Source: an uncultured Methylococcaceae bacterium
Lineage (GTDB): Bacteria > Pseudomonadota > Gammaproteobacteria > Methylococcales > Methylomonadaceae
Reading direction: 5' to 3'
Length of the DNA: 42,893 nt
Assembly (NCBI GenBank): GCA_903866825.1
Contig: CAIPPE010000168.1
Location: 1 to 42,893, forward strand
Shown here: piece by piece, positions 36,845-42,893 of the stretch
Numbering within the stretch: the stretch's first letter is position 1
Layout: every line of letters begins with the position of its first letter
Position numbers and translations under genes: made by a program
Notes under the pieces: generated by a model
Database searches by the model: none
What the model was told of the DNA's origin: nothing
The model's input: the letters and a program-made list of their open reading frames with translations, nothing else

Positions 36845-38300
36845 AAAGGTAGATATACGTCGCTTGAAAACAGGCGTACCTGGGCTGGACAATCTGTTGG
36901 GTGGAGGTTTACCAGAATTCTCGTTTAACCTCATTGCTGGAACGCCCGGAAGTGGAAAAACAACCCTTGCCCACCAGATCATGTTTTCACTGGCTAACCC
37001 TAACTATCGGGCGCTGTTTTTTACGGTACTCGGCGAACCCGCATTGAAGATGCTGCGTTATCAACAACAGTTTCCATTTTTTGATTTCAATAAAGTCAAC
37101 GAATCGATCCGTTTTGTCAATCTATCGGCCGATCTGTTTGAAGGAGATTTTGCTCGAGTCTTATCCCGTATTGCCGAAGAAGTAAAAGCTTATACCCCCA
37201 GCCTGGTTTTTGTTGATTCGTTTCGATCAGTTGTACAGTCTGCCAAGCATGTGGAACAGGGTGCGTCTGAATTACAATGGTTCGTTCAGCAACTGGGCAT
37301 ACAAATGACCAGTTGGCAGGCAACCACCTTTTTAATCGGCGAATATTTGCTTCCGGAAACAGAGTCTAGCCCAGTTTTTACCGTTGCTGATGGCATTTTG
37401 TGGCTGTCGCAAAATGTACACCGTAATTCAATGGTACGCAAAATACAAGTGGTCAAAATGCGTGGTCAAGCTCAAGCTCCGGGTTTGCATACCTTCCGTA
37501 TTAGTGATACAGGAATTCAGGTTTTTCCTCGCGCCATTGTTAAACCGGAAACAGTCGATATCTCGACCACCATAGGGGATGAACGAGTGCAGATGGGCAT
37601 CCCTGGGCTGGATGAAATGCTAGGTGGTGGCTTACCTGTCGGTTATTCGCTCCTCGTGGTAGGTCCATCTGGTTCTGGGAAAACCATATTGGCGACTGAG
37701 TTTCTTGCCGAAGGTGCGCGAAATGGGGAGCGGGGGGTTATTGCTGCATTTGAAAAAAGTCCTAGTCAACTGATCGGCAATAGAAAGCTGTATCCTCTGG
37801 TTCAGTCTGGACACGTTGGTGTGATCGACACGCGTTCTCTGGATTTGTCAATTGATGAAACCTTGCATGATTTGATCGAGATGATTAATAGAATGCAGGC
37901 AAAACGTGTTGTCATTGATTCTTTGTCCGGATTCGAGCTGGCTCTTGCACCTGAGTTTAGCGAGGATTTTCGAGGCTCGCTTTACAGAATGATTGCCGAG
38001 CTGACGGATATGGGCGTGACCATATTGATGACCTCGGAACTGGAAGACCGCTACACGGATTTGCGTTTCAGTCCATTTGGGAGCGCCTTTCTCGCTGACG
38101 CTATTATTGTGCAGCGCTATATCGAAATTATGGGGCAATTAAAACGTGCCATCTCGGTCGTTAAAGTCCGTGGCAGTGAGCACAGTAAAGACATTCGATT
38201 TTTTGATATTACCGATGAAGGCATCATTTTTGGCGATACACTATCCGAGTATGACGGCATAATGACCGGTCATCCCAGAATTCGCCGTTGGAAAAATTAG
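36837..38300 (+). CDS. KaiC-like double-domain RecA-family ATPase
   Basis: The 487-aa protein has two KaiC/RecA-like domains. Domain 1 has LKTGVPGLDNLLGGGLP, Walker A GTPGSGKT (35-42) and Walker B with Asp127. Domain 2 has MGIPGLDEMLGGGLP, Walker A GPSGSGKT (276-283) and Walker B with Asp361. The catalytic Glu pairs of cyanobacterial KaiC are changed (LGE in domain 1, FEK in domain 2). The positions that align with phosphosites Ser431/Thr432 read Ala417/Phe418, so a phosphorylation clock of the KaiC type is unlikely. An AAGGAG-like site precedes the ATG. It is followed by a hybrid histidine kinase 16 bp on, suggesting that it signals through that kinase. Confidence 0.9.
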   Translation: MRKKVDIRRLKTGVPGLDNLLGGGLPEFSFNLIAGTPGSGKTTLAHQIMFSLANPNYRALFFTVLGEPALKMLRYQQQFPFFDFNKVNESIRFVNLSADLFEGDFARVLSRIAEEVKAYTPSLVFVDSFRSVVQSAKHVEQGASELQWFVQQLGIQMTSWQATTFLIGEYLLPETESSPVFTVADGILWLSQNVHRNSMVRKIQVVKMRGQAQAPGLHTFRISDTGIQVFPRAIVKPETVDISTTIGDERVQMGIPGLDEMLGGGLPVGYSLLVVGPSGSGKTILATEFLAEGARNGERGVIAAFEKSPSQLIGNRKLYPLVQSGHVGVIDTRSLDLSIDETLHDLIEMINRMQAKRVVIDSLSGFELALAPEFSEDFRGSLYRMIAELTDMGVTILMTSELEDRYTDLRFSPFGSAFLADAIIVQRYIEIMGQLKRAISVVKVRGSEHSKDIRFFDITDEGIIFGDTLSEYDGIMTGHPRIRRWKN

Positions 38301-38316
38301 TTAATAGAGTAAACTT

Positions 38317-39882
38317 ATGAACAAAAATGATCCTGACATCGCATCTGATATTGATCATCTAGGTCAGGACGTATCGAGTTGCAATAATGACGGTTTGCCT
38401 GGTGCTAGCGAAAAAAACAGCACCCCTCAAAAGGTAATCGATCCTGACCTGAAAATGGACTTCCTGATCTGTGAAAGTTGTGACAAGTTGATTGCTGCAC
38501 GGGAGCACTCCTTACATTTATTGGAAGTTGCAACGAGTACGCGCGAAAAGGAAATTCATATAAGTGAAAATCTACAATTATCGTCTGATAAACATATTAG
38601 TCTATTGCAGCAAGCGAATGCACATCTTGTTACTGCTACCATAAAAGCACAAGAATTAGCCGAACAACTCCAAACGACTAAAGATCAACTTGAGAGCACC
38701 AAGTGCGCGGCAGAAAAAGCAAATCAGGCTAAATCGGATTTTCTTTCCAGCATGAGTCATGAGTTGCGCACACCCCTTAATGCTATCCTTGGCTTTTCAC
38801 AATTGCTAGAGGCGACTAGGTCGCCACCGCCAACTACCATACAGTTGAAAAGGATACATGAGATTACCAAGGCAGGGTGGTATCTGCTTGAACTCATTAA
38901 CCAAATCCTCGATCTTGCCATGATTGAGTCAGGTAAATTGACTCTTTCGCGAGAATCGGTGTTGTTGATTGATGTGCTGCGCGAATGCCAGTCCATGACC
39001 GAATTGCAGGCGCAACAACGTGATATCCATATTAGTTTTCTTCCCTTTGACCACACCTGGCTGGTTAATGCAGATAGAATCAGGGTGAAGCAGGCACTGG
39101 TCAACCTGCTTTCTAATGCCATTAAATATAATTGCCTGCATGAAACCGTTCAGGTAACCTGTACCTTAATCTCACCAGGACGTATACGTATCAGTATAAA
39201 AGACAGTGGTGCGGGATTGCCACCGGAAAAGCTGGTGCAGCTCTTTCAGCCGTTCAATCGTCTCGGACAAGAAATTACTAATACTGAAGGAACCGGTATT
39301 GGTTTGGTGGTTACTAAGCAACTAGTTGAGCTTATGGGCGGCATCATCGGCGTTAATAGTATTGTTGGAACAGGCAGCGAATTTTGGATTGAGCTGAATC
39401 GTGACGTCACAAAGCAGCCTGAAAGCCAAGATATAATGCGTAAAGAGCTGAAGCCTCAGGGGCCTAGAAACGTGACCCCATATATCCTTCTTTATGTGGA
39501 AGATAATCCGGCGAATCTAATGATGGTCGAACATATTCTCGAAGAACGTCCACATATAGAAATGTTGAGCGCACGTAATGGCAGTATTGGCGTAGCGCTG
39601 GCTCGCGCTCATATTCCGACAGTGATTTTGATGGACATCAATTTGCCTGGCATCAATGGCTTTCAAGCACTAAAAATGCTTCGAGAAGATCTCCTTACTA
39701 CGCACATTCCCGTAGTCGCTCTTAGTGCTAATGCTATGCAAAGTGATATCAAAAAAGGCCTGGAAGCAGGATTCTTCGCATATATTACAAAACCCCTGAA
39801 GATCAACGAGTTGCTAAATGTCCTAGACAATGCGTTTGGGGTTTCTGCAGAGAGATCAATTATTTCTGATAAGATTAGATAA
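38317..39882 (+). CDS. Hybrid histidine kinase with C-terminal receiver
   Basis: The 521-aa protein has no membrane segment. Domain order: a variable N-terminus with CESC (52-55), a coiled coil (about 65-138), HisKA with the H-box SMSHELRTPLN (His148), an ATPase domain with N-box NLLSNA (Asn267), DSGAG (296-300) and GTGIGL, then a receiver domain (about 388-505) with Glu395/Asp396, phospho-acceptor Asp440, Ser470 and Lys492. No DNA-binding output is present, so phosphate would pass to another protein or act through interaction. As a soluble kinase encoded 16 bp behind a KaiC-like ATPase, it probably receives its signal from that partner. Confidence 0.93.
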   Translation: MNKNDPDIASDIDHLGQDVSSCNNDGLPGASEKNSTPQKVIDPDLKMDFLICESCDKLIAAREHSLHLLEVATSTREKEIHISENLQLSSDKHISLLQQANAHLVTATIKAQELAEQLQTTKDQLESTKCAAEKANQAKSDFLSSMSHELRTPLNAILGFSQLLEATRSPPPTTIQLKRIHEITKAGWYLLELINQILDLAMIESGKLTLSRESVLLIDVLRECQSMTELQAQQRDIHISFLPFDHTWLVNADRIRVKQALVNLLSNAIKYNCLHETVQVTCTLISPGRIRISIKDSGAGLPPEKLVQLFQPFNRLGQEITNTEGTGIGLVVTKQLVELMGGIIGVNSIVGTGSEFWIELNRDVTKQPESQDIMRKELKPQGPRNVTPYILLYVEDNPANLMMVEHILEERPHIEMLSARNGSIGVALARAHIPTVILMDINLPGINGFQALKMLREDLLTTHIPVVALSANAMQSDIKKGLEAGFFAYITKPLKINELLNVLDNAFGVSAERSIISDKIR

Positions 39883-39926
39883 TTATTGAAGAAGCTATAA
39901 AGCTAAAATATCCGTCATACTAAATT

Positions 39927-39959
39927 TATCCCCCCCCTTTTTTTCAAAAAGGAGGGATA
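39927..39959. repeat. C-run/G-run hairpin between convergent genes
   Basis: TATCCC (39927-39932) pairs with GGGATA (39954-39959) and CCTTTTT (39936-39942) with AAAAAGG (39946-39952), leaving a three-base loop and a small bulge. It contains a run of eight C. It lies between the convergent kinase and sll1863-like genes and has no T-tract outside the stem on either side. It may serve as a terminator or be one copy of a dispersed intergenic repeat. Confidence 0.45.
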
Positions 39960-40022
39960 TTAAACATCATATCAGGCTTTGCAATAACCTCAGTCTAGCC
40001 ACTCGATATTTTTCGCTTGGGC

Positions 40023-40310
40023 TTAGCTAAATTTGGAAACGGTATCGGCCAGACCAACCCTAAGGTCAAGCCAGATTTTATCTGCGGTCACTTTAACTGT
40101 TTCCCATGCATCACCTGAGGCTTCTTCTAACTCTTTGATTTTATCAATGGCCGTAAGCTCTTTTGTGCGTAGAACATTAAGTTGTTCAATATATCTTTGT
40201 TTTAATTCTGCTGTAGTAGTCTCCGAATTAGTTATAAGGTGGTCAATCTTATCGCTCCACTCATTTAGTTCTGATGCGAGGCTTTCTATGTATTCTTTTT
40301 TAGTTTTCAT
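40023..40310 (-). CDS. sll1863-like coiled-coil stress protein
   Basis: The 95-aa protein is almost entirely coiled coil (YIESLASELNEWSDKIDHLI, then QLNVLRTKELTAIDKIKELE) and ends EASGDAWETVKVTADKIWLDL, the pattern of the sll1863-family stress-response proteins (ASGDAWEDLKxGxxxAWxxL). The function is not known biochemically; family members are induced by stress. It is convergent with the kinase and lies 68 bp downstream of the OmpA lipoprotein gene on the same strand, so it may be the last gene of that operon. Confidence 0.75.
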   Translation of the reverse strand: MKTKKEYIESLASELNEWSDKIDHLITNSETTTAELKQRYIEQLNVLRTKELTAIDKIKELEEASGDAWETVKVTADKIWLDLRVGLADTVSKFS

Positions 40311-40378
40311 AAGGTTATTTGATTTTATGGATTAAGTGTCACTTCGTATTTATTCAATCTGTCTAAGATCAGTAAAAA

Positions 40379-41188
40379 CTAACGTTGAGGAAGATTACCG
40401 TTTTCGTCGGAAAGAATGATTTCCACACGTCGATTCAATTGACGACCACCGACATTGTCATTGCTGGCAACAGGAAAATCTTTGCCATAACCGTGGGTGC
40501 TTAGACGATCATTGTTGATTGACATATCCATCAAAGCCGTTTTTACTGAGTTGGAGCGTCTCGCTGAAAGCTCCTGATTATATTCATTGCCACCTTGACT
40601 ATCAGTATGGCCTTCTATAGATACCTTATACTGAGGGTAATGAATAAGAAAATCGGCTAGCTTTTGCAGGTTGCGAAAGCCTCCCGCCTTTAGTTCTGCT
40701 TTGCTAGTACTAAATAATACGTCACCGAGTGTTATCATTAGGCCGCGTTCGGTTTCTTGAGCATTCAACGCTTTAAGTTGAGCAATAAGTACTTGGTCTC
40801 GCGCTACTTTGGAGTTTGCTGTATCGGCTTCAAGCGTTCTCGCATCAAGTTGGACCTGAGTACGATTGGCGTCTGATGAGTTGACTGCAGCTTCGGCTTT
40901 TTTCCGCTTGGCACTCTCTTGTGCGATGCCTACCTGTTGTGTTGCTACATAAGCCAGATGATTAACAGTTTCAACCTCCTCAGCATTGCTAAAGGCAGCA
41001 TCCGCCTTGTTCAGGGTATCATCGGCATCTTTTAATTCTAGTGGCGCCAGATTATTGATATCCGGGTTGGTTCGTGCATTGTTATAGCTGTTATGAGCTT
41101 CATTTAAGGATGAGTTAGGTACCGAAGCGCATCCAGAAAAAAATGTAATAGCGAGTACTGAAAGGGGGAAATATCGATTCTTTTGCAT
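40379..41188 (-). CDS. DUF4398-OmpA lipoprotein
   Basis: The 269-aa protein has a lipoprotein signal with lipobox FSGC (Cys20), a DUF4398-like helical segment (LAPLELKDADDTLNKADAAF), a coiled-coil alanine-rich linker (about 70-145) and an OmpA C-terminal domain (about 150-262) with intact peptidoglycan contacts Asp196 (GHTDSQGG) and Arg211 (ELSARRS). It would tether the outer membrane to the cell wall. ATG 41188 has GGAG 7 nt upstream; the ATG at 41200 has none. It follows the lone-DUF4398 lipoprotein by 18 bp. Confidence 0.87.
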   Translation of the reverse strand: MQKNRYFPLSVLAITFFSGCASVPNSSLNEAHNSYNNARTNPDINNLAPLELKDADDTLNKADAAFSNAEEVETVNHLAYVATQQVGIAQESAKRKKAEAAVNSSDANRTQVQLDARTLEADTANSKVARDQVLIAQLKALNAQETERGLMITLGDVLFSTSKAELKAGGFRNLQKLADFLIHYPQYKVSIEGHTDSQGGNEYNQELSARRSNSVKTALMDMSINNDRLSTHGYGKDFPVASNDNVGGRQLNRRVEIILSDENGNLPQR

Positions 41189-41206
41189 GATTAACTCCAT
41201 TAAGGA

Positions 41207-41596
41207 TTATTGGGCTTTACGTTCGATTTCTTGACGTAGTACGCGATTGTCTTCCTGCAATGCTCCTGCAGCTTTTTGCGCTTTGACTGAACGCGCTGTT
41301 GCACCGGCTAATTGTGCATCGACTTGCGCCTGTTCTGCCAATTGCCTAGCATTTACATAATCGCCTTCTGTTATGGATTGTTCGGCAGCATCCATCTTGT
41401 CCATTGCCAATTTGAGTGCTACGGGTGCAAACTCATTTCCACCCGCACTGGTTGCAGCATTTATCGCAACCTTTGAAACGGCCATCTGTTCTGTGGGTGG
41501 AGCACTGGCGCAACCAACAATTGTGAGTGTGCCGACTGTCATTATTCGGATGCAGTGCATCATTAGATACGACTTGAAGTGGTTAAACTTTTTCAT
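41207..41596 (-). CDS. DUF4398 lipoprotein
   Basis: The 129-aa protein has a long N-terminal signal with lipobox IVGC (Cys29), then the DUF4398 helical domain (FAPVALKLAMDKMDAAEQSI, then DYVNARQLAEQAQVDAQLA) and a coiled-coil end (ALQEDNRVLRQEIERKAQ). The same domain forms the N-terminal part of the next gene's OmpA lipoprotein, so the pair may have arisen by duplication and may assemble together in the periplasm. It is the first gene of the minus-strand operon, 130 bp from the motif at 41726. Confidence 0.83.
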   Translation of the reverse strand: MKKFNHFKSYLMMHCIRIMTVGTLTIVGCASAPPTEQMAVSKVAINAATSAGGNEFAPVALKLAMDKMDAAEQSITEGDYVNARQLAEQAQVDAQLAGATARSVKAQKAAGALQEDNRVLRQEIERKAQ

Positions 41597-41725
41597 GATT
41601 TTTGTCCATTAACTTACATATCGAACATAACTGTTACAGTTACTTAGTAGTAACAATTTTCAGGGTTTCTAACAGCTTACTTTAGGAGCCATTGAATATG
41701 ATTAGATGCTTTTTTGTACACATAC

Positions 41726-41746
41726 ACCGTTCGTTAACGTACATAG
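41726..41746. promoter_or_regulatory. Palindromic operator-like motif, copy B
   Basis: ACCGTTCGTTAACGTACATA, centred on CGTTAACG, resembles the motif at 33926 at about 14 of 18 core positions. It is flanked by TGTACA at 41715-41720 and again about 30 bp further on. It lies upstream of the minus-strand DUF4398-OmpA operon and next to the IS630 left end. It is inferred to be an operator for envelope-stress genes. Confidence 0.45.
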
Positions 41747-41799
41747 GATGTACATTTTGGAAAAGTGTATTCAATTTTGATTTCTGGTATTTGTCAATG

Positions 41800-41819
41800 T
41801 ATTAATCATTGCATAAGTT
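41800..41819 (+). repeat. IS630 left terminal inverted repeat
   Basis: The 20-bp repeat differs from the reverse complement of the right end at one base (A versus G at position 9). It starts with the TA expected at an IS630 junction. Confidence 0.85.
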
Positions 41820-41846
41820 ATCGCATATTCAGGGTATAATATAACT

Positions 41847-42860
41847 ATGAATAGAGCAGAGCAACGAAGCCAAAAGCGTAAAGAAGTGGTCGAAGCGGTA
41901 ATACTAAGAAAAGAATCCGTTACAGTAGTTGCTCGTGTTTTTAATATTCCGATTAGAACTGTGTTTGACTGGCTGGCCTGTTATCGCCAAGGTGGCTGGC
42001 ATGCATTAATTGAAAAAAATCGGGAAGGTCGCCCCAAAAAAATTACCGGTGAGGACATGAAATGGCTTTATGCTGCGATCACTATGGGAAGTCCCCTGAA
42101 TTACAAGCTCCCATTTTGCCTTTGGTCGCTGAATACTATCCGCACCATGCTTCAGCAAGAACGCAGGATCCTTTTATCGAAAAGTTCCATCTGCCGACTC
42201 ATGAGTCACCTGGGTTTGACTCCACAACGGCCACTCTATAAGTCTTATAAACAAGACCCCAATAAAATCAAAACCTACCTCGACAGAACCTATCCAGACG
42301 CAGTAGCGCAAGCTAAAAAATATCATGCCCGCATCTATTTCCTGGATGAAGCGGCCTTCCGCAGTGACGCGCACCGGGGGACGACCTGGGGTAAATGTGG
42401 CGAAACCCCCATGCTTAAAGATAGCGGTGGGCGATTTGGCTTTAAATTAATTAGCGCCGTCTCAGCTCGCGGCGACATGCATTTTGATGTCATTGAAGAG
42501 AGCATGAACGCTGAAAAATTTATCAATTTTTTGCAAAAGCTACGTCAAGATACAGGCTGTCCGATTTTCGTGATTGCCGATAATGCGCGTTACCATCACA
42601 GTAAAAAAGTACAGGCGTTTCTGGAAACCCAGCAGGGCGAGATCATGATGGCTTTTCTTCCCGCCTATTCACCCGAACTAAACCCGGATGAGCAAGTTTG
42701 GAATCATGCCAAGGCTGAAGTAGGCAAGCACCCCATTAAAAGCAAGCTAGAAATGGAAAAACTCATTATTTCTGCCATGCTATCTATCCAGCAAAAAATA
42801 GAATTGGTTAAAAGCTTTTTTCGGTTGCCTTATACCTTGTATGCTGAGAAGTGCGCATAG
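41847..42860 (+). CDS. IS630-family transposase
   Basis: The 337-aa protein has an N-terminal helix-turn-helix region (about 20-60, VARVFNIPIRTVFDWL), a winged-helix middle, and a DDE catalytic domain with Asp167 (YFLDEAAFRSD), Asp245 (FVIADNARYHHS) and Glu282 (LPAYSPELNPDEQVW), all intact. It catalyses cut-and-paste movement into TA sites. It is encoded as one frame, without the frameshift found in some IS630 members, and appears functional. A TATAAT lies just upstream of the start codon. Confidence 0.95.
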   Translation: MNRAEQRSQKRKEVVEAVILRKESVTVVARVFNIPIRTVFDWLACYRQGGWHALIEKNREGRPKKITGEDMKWLYAAITMGSPLNYKLPFCLWSLNTIRTMLQQERRILLSKSSICRLMSHLGLTPQRPLYKSYKQDPNKIKTYLDRTYPDAVAQAKKYHARIYFLDEAAFRSDAHRGTTWGKCGETPMLKDSGGRFGFKLISAVSARGDMHFDVIEESMNAEKFINFLQKLRQDTGCPIFVIADNARYHHSKKVQAFLETQQGEIMMAFLPAYSPELNPDEQVWNHAKAEVGKHPIKSKLEMEKLIISAMLSIQQKIELVKSFFRLPYTLYAEKCA

Positions 42861-42873
42861 GTGCCTGCGCGGG

Positions 42874-42893
42874 AACTTATGCAACGATTAATA
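42874..42893 (-). repeat. IS630 right terminal inverted repeat
   Basis: AACTTATGCAACGATTAATA is the inverted partner of the left repeat with one mismatch. It ends on the last base of the window. Confidence 0.85.

Larger units (their letters stand above)
41800..42893. mobile_element. IS630-family insertion sequence, complete
   Basis: The element is bounded by 20-bp inverted repeats: left TATTAATCATTGCATAAGTT (41800-41819) and right 42874-42893, matching at 19 of 20 bases. It contains one intact transposase gene. Both outer ends are TA, the target dinucleotide that IS630 elements duplicate. At about 1.09 kb it has the normal size. The window ends at the last base of the right repeat, so the right flank is not visible. 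Confidence 0.88.

Noticed and set aside
36837-38300. True circadian KaiC with a KaiABC clock
   Set aside because: No kaiA or kaiB is present, and the phosphosite positions and catalytic Glu pairs are not conserved.

Overview
The window reads as chromosomal DNA of a fairly AT-rich gammaproteobacterium. The order gyrA-serC-pheA-hisC-tyrA/aroA-cmk-rpsA-ihfB and the hfq-hflX-hflK-hflC-hisZ-purA block are classic gammaproteobacterial arrangements. The envelope and stress genes (DUF3096, DUF4398, sll1863-like, KaiC-like) and the overall gene mix recall Methylococcales (type I methanotrophs). That placement is inference from memory, not a database result.

Layout. (1) Positions 1-2.9 kb are the end of an integrated element. 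It holds a cut transposase tail, an unknown 150-aa gene, an orphan Phd/YefM-type antitoxin, a DUF1640 membrane protein and a P4-type tyrosine integrase. The integrase lies just beyond the 3' end of a tRNA-Arg(CCU) gene, the probable integration site; the far att site is outside the window. (2) 3.1-5.9 kb is a feoABC ferrous-iron uptake operon with a candidate Fur box upstream. (3) 6.3-17.3 kb is the housekeeping supra-operon on the minus strand: DNA gyrase A, serine and aromatic amino-acid synthesis (including a TyrA-AroA fusion), CMP kinase, ribosomal protein S1 and IHF-beta, with a strong intrinsic terminator between cmk and rpsA. (4) 17.5-25.2 kb, also minus, carries a dienelactone-hydrolase-like protein, a low-MW tyrosine phosphatase, purA, hisZ, hflC, hflK, hflX and hfq. 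(5) 25.3-28.5 kb holds ygfX, divergent from the overlapping pair ygfZ-ctaA (heme A synthase), then a nitroreductase and a decayed Rpn/DUF4351 nuclease gene. (6) 29.2-33.9 kb is a four-gene tripartite ABC exporter (FtsX-like permease, ATPase, HlyD-type adaptor, NodT-type outer-membrane lipoprotein), each gene overlapping or abutting the next, preceded by a 58-aa small gene.

(7) 33.9-41.6 kb is the most interesting part, an envelope/stress island: a DUF3096 peptide, an OmpA-barrel protein, a BON-domain lipoprotein, a three-gene signalling module (unknown helical 140-aa protein, two-domain KaiC-like ATPase, hybrid histidine kinase), an sll1863-like coiled-coil protein, and a DUF4398 lipoprotein next to a DUF4398-OmpA lipoprotein. 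A similar palindromic motif (core CGYTARCGTACA) lies in the intergenic regions at both edges of this island and may be its shared operator. (8) The window ends exactly at the right terminal repeat of an IS630-family element with 19/20 matching inverted repeats. Both window ends therefore lie in transposase sequence, which suggests a repeat-bounded contig.

Most housekeeping genes are ordinary. Several starts had to be moved inward to ATG codons with better ribosome binding sites, and hflX (TTG) and ihfB (GTG) use alternative starts.
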